Source: an uncultured Bacteroidia bacterium (GTDB lineage Bacteria > Bacteroidota > Bacteroidia > Bacteroidales > UBA932). From it: 44,398 nucleotides of DNA. Location of the stretch: NCBI GenBank assembly GCA_902789445.1, contig CADAOB010000016.1:1-44398 (forward strand), in the 5' to 3' direction. A model generated the notes under the pieces. The model searched no databases and was not told where the DNA came from. It saw only the letters and a list, made by a program, of their open reading frames with translations. A program made the translations under genes and the position numbers. Within the stretch, counting starts at the first letter, position 1. Every line of letters begins with the position of its first letter. Shown here piece by piece: positions 17,632 through 26,060 of the stretch.

Positions 17632-18569
17632 AAGAATACATAGATACCGGTAAGAAAGATACCCGTTCGGGCTTCGGCGCAGGCCTCGCCCTCCTGGGTG
17701 ACAGCAACCCGAAGGTGGTTGCGATGACCGCCGACCTGAAAGGTTCGCTCAAGATGGACGCTTTTGCGGCGGCACATCCCGACCGCTTCTTCGACGTCGG
17801 CATCGCCGAGGCCAACATGGTCGGCATGGCGGCCGGCCTCGCCATCGCGGGCTATATTCCTTTCATCGGCACGTTCGCCAATTTCGCGACGGCCCGCGTG
17901 CTGGACCAGATCCGCCAGTCCGTCTGCTATTCCCGGACCAATGTGAAGATCGCCGCTTCCCATGCCGGCATCACCCTTGGCGAAGACGGGGCCACGCACC
18001 AGACCCTCGAAGACATCGGCCTGATGCGCCAGCTGCCCGGCATGGTGGTCCTCAACCCTTGCGACTACAACCAGACCCGGGCGGCGACCCTCGCCGCAGC
18101 TGCCTGGAACGGACCCGTGTATCTGCGCTTCGGACGCCCCGGCGTGCCGAATTTCACCCCGGCGGACCAGCCCTTCGAGATCGGCAAGGCCATCCACTTG
18201 GAAGAAGGCAGCGACGTGTCGATTTTCGCCACCGGCCACCTCGTGTGGGAAGCCATCCAGGCGACCCGGGAGCTGGAGGCTCGCGGCGTCAGCGTCGATC
18301 TGATCGACATCGCGACCATCAAGCCGCTCGACAAGGAAGCCGTCATCGCTTCGGCCCGCAAGACCGGCAAGGTCGTCGTGGCCGAAGAACACCTGATCGC
18401 CGGCGGACTTGGCGAGGAAATTGCAGCAGTGCTCGCGGCAGCGTGCCCCACGCCGATGCGTTTCGTAGCCATTGACGACCAGTTCGGTCAAAGCGGCAAA
18501 CCCGCTGAACTGATGGCCGCCTACGGACTCGACGCCGCACATATCATCGAGGCCGCGCTGTCATTTTGA
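17628..18569 (+). CDS. Transketolase, C-terminal subunit
   Basis: 313-aa partner of the preceding gene, holding the pyrimidine-binding and C-terminal domains. DVGIAEANMVGMAAGLA contains the catalytic Glu that activates TPP. SHAGITLGEDGATHQ and YLRFGRPGVP follow, then the C-terminal domain with IFATGHLVWEA and VVVAEEHLIAGGLGE. Together with the upstream subunit it makes one complete transketolase. The ATG overlaps the upstream TGA, and its own TGA shares a base with the ATG of the ECF sigma gene (TGATG), so all three are translationally linked. Confidence 0.9.
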   Translation: MKEYIDTGKKDTRSGFGAGLALLGDSNPKVVAMTADLKGSLKMDAFAAAHPDRFFDVGIAEANMVGMAAGLAIAGYIPFIGTFANFATARVLDQIRQSVCYSRTNVKIAASHAGITLGEDGATHQTLEDIGLMRQLPGMVVLNPCDYNQTRAATLAAAAWNGPVYLRFGRPGVPNFTPADQPFEIGKAIHLEEGSDVSIFATGHLVWEAIQATRELEARGVSVDLIDIATIKPLDKEAVIASARKTGKVVVAEEHLIAGGLGEEIAAVLAAACPTPMRFVAIDDQFGQSGKPAELMAAYGLDAAHIIEAALSF

Positions 18570-19111
18570 TGGCAACGGACCGGGAAATACTTGAATTGTA
18601 CAGGGAAGGCGGACGCGAAGAGGCGTTCCGCCTTCTTGTGCGCTCATACCAGGAGCGCCTCTACTGGCACATCCGCCGCATGGTGCTCGATGCCGACGAT
18701 GCCGACGACTGCCTCCAGAATACTTTCCTGAAAGCCTGGCGTTCTTTGGAAAACTTCCGGGGCGACGCCCAGCTCTACACCTGGCTCTACCGGATCGCCA
18801 CCAACGAAACCCTCTCCTTCCTGTCGCGCCAGCAGACCCGCGGCGAATATGCCGGTCTCGAAGCGGCCGACCGCTTGCCGTCCGACCCCTGGTTCGACGG
18901 CGACCAGGTGCAGACCGCCCTTCACCAGGCCATCGCCAAGCTCCCGCCCAAGCAGAAAGCCGTCTTCCTGCTCCGCTATTTCGAAGAAATGCCCTATGAG
19001 AAGATCGCCCAGGTGCTGGAAACTTCGGAAGGTGCGCTGAAAGCCTCCTATCATCATGCCTATGAGAAGGTCAAGGCGTGGATGAAGGAGTCGCTCGAAG
19101 CAAAGTATTGA
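18569..19111 (+). CDS. ECF-type RNA polymerase sigma factor
   Basis: 180-aa sigma-70 family protein of the extracytoplasmic-function type, with only regions 2 and 4. Region 2 includes DADDADDCLQNTFLKAW and LYTWLYRIATNETLSFL. Region 4 (about 115-170) has the helix-turn-helix LPPKQKAVFLLRYFEEMPYEKIAQVL. The preferred start is the ATG at 18569 rather than the TTG one codon earlier; it overlaps the transketolase stop. Downstream come a single-TM protein likely to be its anti-sigma factor and a CpxP-like periplasmic protein, an arrangement that suggests control by envelope conditions. Physical coupling to transketolase genes is unusual and probably only places it in a highly expressed transcript. 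Confidence 0.92.
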   Translation: MATDREILELYREGGREEAFRLLVRSYQERLYWHIRRMVLDADDADDCLQNTFLKAWRSLENFRGDAQLYTWLYRIATNETLSFLSRQQTRGEYAGLEAADRLPSDPWFDGDQVQTALHQAIAKLPPKQKAVFLLRYFEEMPYEKIAQVLETSEGALKASYHHAYEKVKAWMKESLEAKY

Positions 19112-19154
19112 ATTGAAATTAAACTTTTGCGAAACCTTGCAGTCTAAGAGTCGT

Positions 19155-19607
19155 ATGAACGAACAAAGAGATTTCTTAAGCAGCCGCGAGCTTCACGACA
19201 ATCCTTTCCGGGTTTCTGAAGGATACTTCGATTCCCTGGAGGATCGTATGATGGCTCGCATTGCTGCTGAAGATGCGGCACTCGCTGCCGAGCGCCCGAA
19301 GCGTCCGGCGTGGCGGATCCTCAAGCCCGCCCTCACGCTCGCCGCGATGTTCGCCCTGATTTTCGGAATGGGATACGGAGTCCTTTCTCTCACGCATACG
19401 CTCGACCGCGGAACCGGTACCACCTCCGTCGAGGACTATGCATCGGCCGAAGAGCAGATGATCCGTCCCCTTTCAATCATCAACTATTACCAGACGGCCG
19501 AGCCGGCCGACGAGACCGGCGAAATCGACGAAGAGACCCTGGTCAGCTACCTGACCTCCGAACTCACCTATGCCGACCTGGCCGCCATTTACGCACAATC
19601 GTTTTAA
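19155..19607 (+). CDS. Single-TM protein, putative anti-sigma factor
   Basis: 150 aa from the ATG at 19155. A charged N-terminal region of about 55 residues (likely cytoplasmic, LHDNPFRVSEGYFDSLEDRM) is followed by one membrane helix at about 58-80 and an acidic C-terminal tail. The PF.VPEGYF-like motif is common in small proteins encoded next to ECF sigma genes in Bacteroidota, where they are thought to hold the sigma factor at the membrane. There is no recognisable zinc-binding anti-sigma motif. The role is inferred from topology and position, 43 nt after the sigma stop. A longer frame from a TTG at 19113 exists but starts almost at the sigma stop and is less likely. Confidence 0.7.
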   Translation: MNEQRDFLSSRELHDNPFRVSEGYFDSLEDRMMARIAAEDAALAAERPKRPAWRILKPALTLAAMFALIFGMGYGVLSLTHTLDRGTGTTSVEDYASAEEQMIRPLSIINYYQTAEPADETGEIDEETLVSYLTSELTYADLAAIYAQSF

Positions 19608-19618
19608 ATGGTTTGAAA

Positions 19619-20152
19619 ATGAAAAAGTTCATTGCAATTACCACTTGCCTTTTTGCAGCCGTCCTTTTGTTTGCGCAGCCGCAGGGCAAGTCCAGCGAAG
19701 AGCAGCGCAAGAAAGAATGGGAACGCATCCAGTCTGAGAAGATTGCCTTCATTACCCAGGAGCTTGACCTGACTCCCGAAGAAGCCCAGGTTTTCTGGCC
19801 CGTGTACAACCAGTGCTGGAAAGAGGCCCACGCCGCAAACAAACAGATGCGCGAAGCTTTCGGTGAATTCCGCGGCAAAAAAGCCGACGAACTCTCCGAC
19901 AAGGAGCTTGAAAAGAAAGTCGATGCCTATGTCCAGGCCTACAAAGCCGCCAACCAGGTACTTTCCGACTGGTATCCCAAATTCAAACAAGTGCTGCCCA
20001 TCCGCAAGGTGGCCAAACTCTATCAAGCGGAAGAGGCCTTCCAGCAGCGGATGATCAACAACCTGCGCAAGCATCCCCAGCAGCCCCCGAAACAGGGCTC
20101 TGTCTTCAAAGAAGGACGCGAACGCGACAAAGACAAGAACAAACAGGAATAA
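19619..20152 (+). CDS. CpxP/Spy-like periplasmic protein
   Basis: 177 aa with a cleavable signal peptide (MKKFIAITTCLFAAVLLFAQ) and a helical, highly charged mature part. QELDLTPEEAQVFWPVYNQ resembles the LTxxQ repeat of CpxP/Spy and of the heavy-metal sensor family, which bind misfolded proteins or metals in the periplasm. The C-terminus is lysine-rich (EGRERDKDKNKQE). It is the last gene of the sigma/anti-sigma unit, 11 nt after the previous stop, and is followed by a strong intrinsic terminator. A feedback role in envelope stress is inferred from the family and context. Confidence 0.75.
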   Translation: MKKFIAITTCLFAAVLLFAQPQGKSSEEQRKKEWERIQSEKIAFITQELDLTPEEAQVFWPVYNQCWKEAHAANKQMREAFGEFRGKKADELSDKELEKKVDAYVQAYKAANQVLSDWYPKFKQVLPIRKVAKLYQAEEAFQQRMINNLRKHPQQPPKQGSVFKEGRERDKDKNKQE

Positions 20153-20163
20153 GCCTGCGTAAA

Positions 20164-20190
20164 AACCCCGGCCGACGGCCGGGGTTTTTG
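20164..20190. terminator. Intrinsic terminator (bidirectional)
   Basis: CCCCGGCC-GAC-GGCCGGGG with A5 before and T5 after, giving a perfect 8-bp GC stem with a 3-nt loop. It ends the sigma operon on the plus strand and also serves the minus-strand gene relic to its right. Confidence 0.88.
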
Positions 20191-20193
20191 CTG

Positions 20194-20289
20194 TCAGATC
20201 CATTCGGTATGGAAAAGCCCCATCAGGGTCAGGACTGTCACGACCGTCAGGGCGATGATCCACAGGAGGAAGATCACCAGGCCCGGCCG
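20194..20289 (-). pseudogene. 3' relic of a PspC-type membrane protein gene
   Basis: On the minus strand this encodes GRPGLVIFLLWIIALTVV and on to GLFHTEW-Ile-stop, the last 30 or so residues of the PspC protein encoded at 30646-31677. Bases 20207-20289 are identical, inverted, to 31582-31664 (83 bp). Homology fades on both sides and no upstream part of the gene remains: the next bases are low-complexity CGCCCGTC repeats. It looks like a fragment left by a recent duplication or rearrangement. The stop and an adjacent terminator are kept. Confidence 0.75.
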
Positions 20290-20355
20290 TCACCCGTCGC
20301 CCGTCATCCTTTGCCCGCCGCCCGTCGCCCGTCTCTCCCTCCCCCACCAACCAGT

Positions 20356-20705
20356 CTTTCTGTTCCGCGCAGAACAGAAAGAATTCGCCATCTACCTGAT
20401 TATCAACTATCTTAGTAGAACATTTTCTTCATCCCCAGTATTTCCCCTCCAGCCATCCACCGTCTTTCTGTTCCCATCGGAACAGAAAGAATCTCGTAAT
20501 CAATTGACTCCCAGCATCATGAAGAAAACAATTTTCCCCTCCACAACGACTCCCTCCCAGTCATCCACCGTCTTTCTGTCCCATCTAGGACAGAAAGAAT
20601 ATAGAAACGATCTGATTATAAGGAATTTGATGGCGAATGGCCGATTGAATCCGCCCATCGGCCTACTGTCAACTAACGCCTTTCTGTACCAAACAGGACA
20701 GAAAG
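20356..20705. repeat. Array of four hairpin repeats with exact 108-bp period (REP-like)
   Basis: Each unit starts with a 26-bp dyad of the form CTTTCTGTTCC-N-GGAACAGAAAG, at 20356, 20464, 20572 and 20680, exactly 108 bp apart. Stems are 10-11 bp in the first three and 7-8 bp plus a mismatch in the fourth. In units 1, 3 and 4 GATTAT follows the dyad after exactly 16 bases. Units 1 and 2 end in CATCCACCGT before the next dyad. The rest of each unit has diverged. The array lies directly beyond the 3' end of a REP-type transposase gene, and two further copies of the dyad lie beyond its 5' end, which is the arrangement of REP/RAYT systems. The spacing and dissimilar spacers do not fit CRISPR. Confidence 0.8.
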
Positions 20706-20750
20706 AAAACAGCAAAGTACAGATTATCAAATAGCTATATGGCTACTTAT

Positions 20751-21761
20751 TTACAGACGTAAGAATTTTTCAATCTGTCGCCGGGTACAACCGGTAATAG
20801 TCTTCAGCTGGACTCCGATACGCCGGCGCTCATATTCCGGCGCCGACAAAAGGTCGCGGATATCGCGATACTCAGACAGTCCATCAACAGCCTTCGCCAA
20901 TGCATAGTAGATCCTGTCAGAACCTGGCTCAAAAACTTCTTTGACATCGTATTCCGCTCCCGTATTGCCATTGATTGCATCGACCATCTTCTGGAAGCTT
21001 TTATAATAAGATGTGGATTTCTGGTAATCAACAAACGCATACTCTTTGATGGTCATATCGGTTAGCCTTTGTTTCTCGGCCAATGACAATGGGGCCATCA
21101 GACGATCGAGCATCGCAAAGTTTACGGGCTCATTATCTCGTTTTTGCGCCTGAATCATTTTGACCGCCCGGTAGTAATCCTTACTCATTTTTTCGTTCGC
21201 TTCCGAAAAAGGATACGTCTTCTGGGCGTAGGCCAGGAAGTTCCAGCGATAATCCATCACGTTGGAGCAGATCTTTCGCTCAACCGGGTTATTGTACAGA
21301 TAAGCAATGGCCATCCGGACTTTCTTCTCGCCAACTTTGGACGCACTGCCGAAACGCGGCGTAAAGATAGATCCTTTTCGACCATAGTGCTGATTGAACA
21401 ATAAGGCATACCATCGTGTCAAATCGCGCATGAAAGCAGAAAACTGTTTCTTGCTCTGGCAGATACACAGAACATGAAAATGATCGACCATCAGACATAA
21501 GCCCAAAACCTGAACGCCATATCGGCGGGCAACGACAGCTGCAATCGTGTAAAAGACCAGGTAATCCTTGATGGAATAAAACAACAGATGCCCCTTGATG
21601 GTTCTCTGATAAACGTGTTGCACCGTGTTCGGCCGGAATTTTTTGTAACGTCCCTTCATATCTCTTGCACGTATTAGAAAGAAAGACATCATCGTCTTCC
21701 TTTCAAAGGTCGGAAAACTTCGGCATATTTCCAAATCATTCTGAAATTTGTTTTTTACCAT
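20751..21761 (-). CDS. REP-associated tyrosine transposase (Y1/HUH family)
   Basis: The longest frame is 336 aa. The Y1 transposase fold begins at about residue 50 ([15 protein letters not shown]). The HUH pair is H94/H96 in MVDHFHVLC, and the likely catalytic tyrosine is Y154 in [14 protein letters not shown], matching YIHLNPV of RAYTs. A C-terminal region of about 150 residues contains a helix-turn-helix-like end ([13 protein letters not shown]). RAYTs nick single-stranded REP hairpins and are usually single-copy, domesticated genes. The first 34 residues look non-conserved; the ATG at 21657-21659 ([16 protein letters not shown], 302 aa) may be the true start. Hairpin repeats with CTTTCTG/CAGAAAG arms flank the gene on both sides. 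GC is well below that of the neighbours. Confidence 0.85.
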   Translation of the reverse strand: MVKNKFQNDLEICRSFPTFERKTMMSFFLIRARDMKGRYKKFRPNTVQHVYQRTIKGHLLFYSIKDYLVFYTIAAVVARRYGVQVLGLCLMVDHFHVLCICQSKKQFSAFMRDLTRWYALLFNQHYGRKGSIFTPRFGSASKVGEKKVRMAIAYLYNNPVERKICSNVMDYRWNFLAYAQKTYPFSEANEKMSKDYYRAVKMIQAQKRDNEPVNFAMLDRLMAPLSLAEKQRLTDMTIKEYAFVDYQKSTSYYKSFQKMVDAINGNTGAEYDVKEVFEPGSDRIYYALAKAVDGLSEYRDIRDLLSAPEYERRRIGVQLKTITGCTRRQIEKFLRL

Positions 21762-21787
21762 ACTGTTTTACAGATGATTACGAAATT

Positions 21788-21813
21788 CTTTCTGCGCTTT
21801 TCGGAACAGAAAG
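21788..21813. repeat. REP-like hairpin, copy 5
   Basis: CTTTCTG and CAGAAAG arms (7 bp) around a 12-nt centre, the same 26-bp overall size as the array units. It lies 27 bp upstream of the transposase frame. Confidence 0.6.
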
Positions 21814-21894
21814 AGCGCGCGGGGGGAAATGTTTGATGCTCTTGCTGAGAATTTTTGATTTTTATCATTCTGAAATACAGCGTATTATAAATAT

Positions 21895-21920
21895 CTTCCT
21901 GTCCCACGCGGAACAGAAAG
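21895..21920. repeat. REP-like hairpin, copy 6 (degenerate)
   Basis: CTTCCTGTCC then GGAACAGAAAG, 26 bp in total with mismatches in the stem, 107 bp after copy 5. The near-108 spacing repeats that of the main array. Confidence 0.5.
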
Positions 21921-21991
21921 GGGAATGGGGAGGCAAGGGAGAAGGCCGTGAAAAGGAAAAGGGAGAAGAGGAAAGAATCGGTAAATCTTCC

Positions 21992-21999
21992 TATCTTTG
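21992..21999 (+). promoter_or_regulatory. -7 element TATCTTTG of lepA
   Basis: Exact TAnnTTTG, only 7 nt before the ATG at 22007, so the mRNA should be nearly leaderless. This decides the start against the longer frame that opens at 21665. Confidence 0.65.
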
Positions 22000-22006
22000 C
22001 AGCATT

Positions 22007-23794
22007 ATGAAGAACATCCGGAATTTTTGCATCATTGCGCACATCGACCACGGCAAGAGCACGCTGGCGGACCGCATGCTCGAGCGGACACATACGCTCG
22101 ACCAGCGGGAAATGGAAAACCAGGTGCTGGACTCGATGGATCTGGAACGGGAGAAGGGCATCACGATCAAGAGCCACGCCATCCAGATGAACTACAGCCG
22201 CGGCAGTGAGCAATATGTCCTCAACCTGATCGACACCCCCGGCCACGTGGACTTCTCTTATGAGGTCTCGCGCGCCATCGCTTCGTGCGAAGGGGCGCTG
22301 CTGGTGGTCGATGCCACGCAGGGCATCCAGGCACAGACGATCTCGAACCTCTACCTGGCCATCGAGCACGATCTGGAGATCATCCCCGTGCTCAACAAGA
22401 TCGACATGGATGCGGCGATGGTCGATGTGGTGCGCGACCAGGTGGTGGACCTGCTGGGCTGCGATCCGGACGACGTGCTGCTGGCCTCGGCCCGTACGGG
22501 CGAAGGCGTGGATGCCATCCTCGACGCCATCGTGGACCGCATCCCCGCGCCGAAGGGCGACCCCCAGGCGCCGCTGCAGGCCCTGATCTTCGATTCGGTG
22601 TTCAATTCCTTCCGCGGCATCATCGCTTATTTCAAAGTCGAAAACGGCTCGATCCGTACGGGCGACCGCGTGAAATTCGTCAACACGGGCAAGGAGTACA
22701 CAGCCGACGAGGTGGGCGTGCTCAAGATGAAACTCTGCCCGACGGGCGAGATTCCCTGCGGCTCGGTGGGCTACATCATCTCGGGCATCAAGACGGCCGT
22801 GGAGGTGAAGGTGGGCGATACCATCACGCACGTGGCGAACCCCTGCAAGGAAGCCATCGCCGGCTTCGAGGATGTGAAGCCGATGCTCTATGCGGGCATG
22901 TTCCCCGTGACGGCGGACCAATATGAAGACCTGCGCTCCTCGCTGGAGAAATTCCAGCTCAACGACGCTTCGCTCGTCTTCGAGCCGGAGAGCTCGCTGG
23001 CCCTGGGCTTCGGTTTCCGCTGCGGATTCCTGGGCCTGCTCCACATGGAGATCGTGCAGGAGCGCCTCTTCCGGGAATTCGACATGGACGTGGTGACGAC
23101 CGTCCCGAATGTTTCTTATAAGGTATATACGACGCAGGGCGCCGTCATCGACGTCCACAACCCTTCGGGCCTGCCGGCCCCTACGCTCATCGACCACATC
23201 GAAGAGCCTTTCATCCAGGCGCAGGTCATCAGCAAGAGCGAATTCTACGGCCCGATCATGAAACTCTGCCTCGACAAGCGCGGTATCCTCAAGAGCGAGC
23301 ATTACCTGACGGCCGACCGCGTGGAGCTGACCTACGAGATGCCGCTCTCGGAAATCGTCTTCGACTTCTACGACAAGCTCAAATCGATCTCCAAGGGTTA
23401 CGCCTCGTTCGACTACCACGTCATCGGTTTCCGCCCGGCCAAACTCGTCAAGCTCGACATCCTGCTCAACGGTGAACCGGCCGACGCCCTCTCGACGCTC
23501 ATCCACCAGGACCACGCCTACGACTTCGGCCGCAAGATCTGCGAAAAGCTCAAGGAACTCATCCCCCGCCAGCAGTTCGACATCGCCATCCAGGCGGCCA
23601 TCGGCGCGAAGATCATCGCCCGCGAGACGGTCCGTCAGGTCCGCAAGGATGTGACGGCCAAATGCTACGGCGGCGATATCACCCGCAAGCGCAAACTGCT
23701 CGAAAAACAGAAACAGGGCAAGAAGCGTATGCGCCAGATCGGTCAGGTGGAAGTGCCCCAGTCTGCGTTTATGGCGGTCCTCAAGCTCGACTGA
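22007..23794 (+). CDS. lepA: Elongation factor 4 (LepA)
   Basis: 595-aa translational GTPase, full family length. G1 is AHIDHGKST (residues 11-19), G3 DTPGHVDF, G4 [16 protein letters not shown] starts domain 2. The signature C-terminal domain replaces EF-G domain [25 protein letters not shown], and the basic end [18 protein letters not shown]. LepA binds stalled or initiating ribosomes and can back-translocate tRNAs. It is a single-gene unit with its own promoter between the transposase island and the efflux operon. Confidence 0.97.
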   Translation: MKNIRNFCIIAHIDHGKSTLADRMLERTHTLDQREMENQVLDSMDLEREKGITIKSHAIQMNYSRGSEQYVLNLIDTPGHVDFSYEVSRAIASCEGALLVVDATQGIQAQTISNLYLAIEHDLEIIPVLNKIDMDAAMVDVVRDQVVDLLGCDPDDVLLASARTGEGVDAILDAIVDRIPAPKGDPQAPLQALIFDSVFNSFRGIIAYFKVENGSIRTGDRVKFVNTGKEYTADEVGVLKMKLCPTGEIPCGSVGYIISGIKTAVEVKVGDTITHVANPCKEAIAGFEDVKPMLYAGMFPVTADQYEDLRSSLEKFQLNDASLVFEPESSLALGFGFRCGFLGLLHMEIVQERLFREFDMDVVTTVPNVSYKVYTTQGAVIDVHNPSGLPAPTLIDHIEEPFIQAQVISKSEFYGPIMKLCLDKRGILKSEHYLTADRVELTYEMPLSEIVFDFYDKLKSISKGYASFDYHVIGFRPAKLVKLDILLNGEPADALSTLIHQDHAYDFGRKICEKLKELIPRQQFDIAIQAAIGAKIIARETVRQVRKDVTAKCYGGDITRKRKLLEKQKQGKKRMRQIGQVEVPQSAFMAVLKLD

Positions 23795-23848
23795 CCACCA
23801 CCTCTTTTTGCGCTGCAATGTACACATCAGTCATTCAGCGAATTATGT

Positions 23849-23883
23849 AAAGTGATCCCCCTGAAACAAAGGGGGATCACTTT
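23849..23883. terminator. Hairpin terminator candidate after lepA
   Basis: AAAGTGATCCCCC and GGGGGATCACTTT form a perfect 13-bp stem around a 9-nt loop, 55 nt after the lepA stop. The U-tract is weak (the TTT is inside the stem, followed by GTGTAAT). The following 100 bp up to the efflux promoter hold no gene. Confidence 0.7.
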
Positions 23884-23990
23884 GTGTAATAGCTTGATTT
23901 TCAGCTGTGTCCGTTGCAGCGCAAGAGAAGGCGACGATTGTTGGGCGGGAGAAGTAGAGGCTGAAAATAAAAAATATTTTTAAAAAATAG

Positions 23991-24011
23991 GTACTTTGTG
24001 ATACAAGGTAC
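23991..24011. promoter_or_regulatory. Palindromic operator candidate of the efflux operon
   Basis: GTACTTTGT-GAT-ACAAGGTAC: 9-bp arms with one mismatch, ending 13 bp upstream of the TATCTTTG promoter element, so a bound protein would cover the -33 region. The operon encodes a PadR-family repressor, which makes autoregulation through this site a reasonable inference. Confidence 0.5.
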
Positions 24012-24024
24012 TAAAATTTTTATA

Positions 24025-24032
24025 TATCTTTG
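24025..24032 (+). promoter_or_regulatory. -7 element TATCTTTG of the efflux operon
   Basis: Exact TAnnTTTG, 22 nt before the ATG at 24055, in a strongly AT-rich stretch. Confidence 0.6.
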
Positions 24033-24054
24033 CAGCGTCAAAACTAAACACTGT

Positions 24055-24777
24055 ATGCTAATCGAACTCAAGGGAGTCCACAAGACTTACGACAACGGGC
24101 AGCCGCTCCACGTGCTGAAGGGGATCGATCTGGAGATTGAGAAGGGAGAATTCGTGTCGATCATGGGCGCTTCCGGATCGGGAAAGTCGACTCTGCTCAA
24201 CATTCTGGGCATCCTCGACAATTATGACGAAGGGGAGTATCACCTGGCCGGCAAGCTCATCAAGAACCTGAGCGAGCGCGAAAGCGCGACCTATCGCAAC
24301 GAGATGATCGGGTTCGTGTTCCAGTCTTTCAATCTCATCGGCTTCAAGACGGCCGTCGAGAATGTGGAACTTCCGCTGTTCTACCAGGGGGTAAGCCGTC
24401 ATCGCCGCCAGGAAGCGGCGATGGCTTACCTCGAGAAGATGGGCCTCACCGACTGGGCCTCGCACTATCCGAACGAGATGTCGGGCGGCCAGAAGCAGCG
24501 CGTGGCGATCGCCCGGGCGCTGATCACACATCCGGAAATCATCCTGGCCGACGAACCGACCGGCGCTCTCGACTCCAAGACTTCCGTTGAAGTGATGGAT
24601 CTCCTCACGCGGCTCAACCGCGAGGACGGCGTGACCATCATCGTGGTAACCCACGAGAGCGGCGTGGCCAACTGTGCCGACAAGATCGTCCACATCAAGG
24701 ACGGCCTCATCGAAAAGATCGAAGACAACCGCCAGCACCACAGTTCGGTGTTCGGCGCCGATACCATTATGAAATAA
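24055..24777 (+). CDS. MacB-type ABC exporter, ATPase subunit
   Basis: 240-aa ATP-binding protein with Walker A GASGSGKSTLL, Q-loop GFVFQSFNLIGFKTAVENV, signature [15 protein letters not shown], Walker B IILADEPTGALDSKT and switch His in VVTHESG. It belongs to the MacB/LolD-like group, which powers mechanotransmission export without moving substrate through the membrane itself. It is the first gene of an eight-gene operon; the two permeases, adaptor and TolC that follow make a complete tripartite pump. The start is the ATG after the predicted promoter; the frame is open further upstream but only into promoter DNA. The C-terminal tail (EDNRQHHSSVFGADTIMK) extends past the usual end of the family. 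Confidence 0.92.
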   Translation: MLIELKGVHKTYDNGQPLHVLKGIDLEIEKGEFVSIMGASGSGKSTLLNILGILDNYDEGEYHLAGKLIKNLSERESATYRNEMIGFVFQSFNLIGFKTAVENVELPLFYQGVSRHRRQEAAMAYLEKMGLTDWASHYPNEMSGGQKQRVAIARALITHPEIILADEPTGALDSKTSVEVMDLLTRLNREDGVTIIVVTHESGVANCADKIVHIKDGLIEKIEDNRQHHSSVFGADTIMK

Positions 24778-24787
24778 GGAGAAAGCG

Positions 24788-26059
24788 ATGCGCGACCTCT
24801 TCATCGAAATCTGGGAGTCCATCCGGCGCAACAAGGTGCGCACCTGCCTGACGGGTCTGGCCGTGGCGTGGGGCATCTTTATGCTGATCGTGCTGCTGGG
24901 CGCCGGCAACGGCCTGCTCAACGCGTTCATGGGCGATTCCGACGATTTCGCTACCAATACGATGAACGTGTTTCCCGGCGTCACCTCCAAACCATACGAC
25001 GGCTTGAAGCAGGGCCGCCGCATCCGGATGACCGAGCAGGATATGGAGATGCTGCGGCAGCCCGCCTTCGCCGATCACGTGGACAAGGTTTCCACGCAGG
25101 CGACGCAGGGCGGCTACGCGATGACCTATGGCCGCCGCTACTTCCGGAACATCGTGCTGACCGGCTGTATGCCGGATGTCGAAAAGGTGGACCGGATCCA
25201 GATGCACGCCGGCCGCTTCATCAACGAGAGAGACATGAAGTCCCGGCGGAAGGTGGCCGTCATCACGCATCTCCACGCCAAAAACTTCCTCTCCGGCAGT
25301 ACGGATTATGACCGGTTGCTGGGCAAGCGGATCAAAGTGGGCAACCTGTCCTTCGTCATCGTCGGCATCCGCCACGGTGCCGAAAACGAGGACGACCGCG
25401 CCGTCTATATTCCCTATTCCACCTACAAGCACCTGTTCAGCCTGGGCAACCGGATCGACGAACTCAACATCTCGTTCCACGATCTGGAGACCGAAGCCGA
25501 AGCCCAGGCCTTCGAAGACGAGATCCGCGCCTCGCTGAACGCGGCGCACCGGGTCGCGCCCGATGACAAACGGGCCTTCTGGATCTGGAACCGCTTCACG
25601 CAGAGCATCCAGATGGAGAAAGGCCGCTCACTGCTGATCACGGCCCTTTGGATCATCGGCCTGTTCACGCTGGTGAGCGGCATCGTGGGCGTGAGCAACA
25701 TCATGCTGATCACCGTGAAGGAACGGACCCACGAGTTCGGCATCCGCAAGGCCCTGGGCGCCCGCCCGGGTAATATCCTGAAGTTGATCGTTACCGAAAG
25801 CGTCCTGATTACGGCCTTTTTCGGCTACATCGGCATGCTGCTGGGCATGATCGCCTGCAAGGTGCTGGATCTGACGGTCGGACAGTCGAAGGTGGAGCTC
25901 TTCGGCGAGAGCTTCAAGATGCTCGAGAATCCGACGGTCGGCCTGAGCACGGCCGTCGGTGCAACCGTCGTCCTGATCATCGCCGGCACCGTGGCCGGCA
26001 TCTTCCCGGCCATGAAGGCCGCCAAAGTAAAACCCATCGAAGCGTTGAGGGCCGAGTAA
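24788..26059 (+). CDS. MacB-like ABC permease 1
   Basis: 423-aa FtsX/MacB-type permease. One N-terminal membrane helix (about 20-43) is followed by a large periplasmic MacB_PCD domain (about 45-270) and three C-terminal helices. The last group contains GVSNIMLITVKERTHEFGIRKALGA, the coupling-helix region that contacts the ATPase, and the protein ends KAAKVKPIEALRAE as in the family. It starts 10 nt after the ATPase stop. With the next, different permease it probably forms a heterodimer, a common arrangement in Bacteroidota. Exported substrate unknown. Confidence 0.9.
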   Translation: MRDLFIEIWESIRRNKVRTCLTGLAVAWGIFMLIVLLGAGNGLLNAFMGDSDDFATNTMNVFPGVTSKPYDGLKQGRRIRMTEQDMEMLRQPAFADHVDKVSTQATQGGYAMTYGRRYFRNIVLTGCMPDVEKVDRIQMHAGRFINERDMKSRRKVAVITHLHAKNFLSGSTDYDRLLGKRIKVGNLSFVIVGIRHGAENEDDRAVYIPYSTYKHLFSLGNRIDELNISFHDLETEAEAQAFEDEIRASLNAAHRVAPDDKRAFWIWNRFTQSIQMEKGRSLLITALWIIGLFTLVSGIVGVSNIMLITVKERTHEFGIRKALGARPGNILKLIVTESVLITAFFGYIGMLLGMIACKVLDLTVGQSKVELFGESFKMLENPTVGLSTAVGATVVLIIAGTVAGIFPAMKAAKVKPIEALRAE

Positions 26060-26060
26060 G

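Noticed and set aside
20356-20705. CRISPR array
   Set aside because: Repeats are short dyads that vary between copies, spacing is 108 bp with partly related spacers, and no cas genes are present.
21676-21706. Inverted repeat (GAAAGAAAGAC/GTCTTCCTTTC) as a further REP copy
   Set aside because: It shares only the purine-rich arm, lacks the CTG/CAG core and lies within the possible coding start of the transposase.
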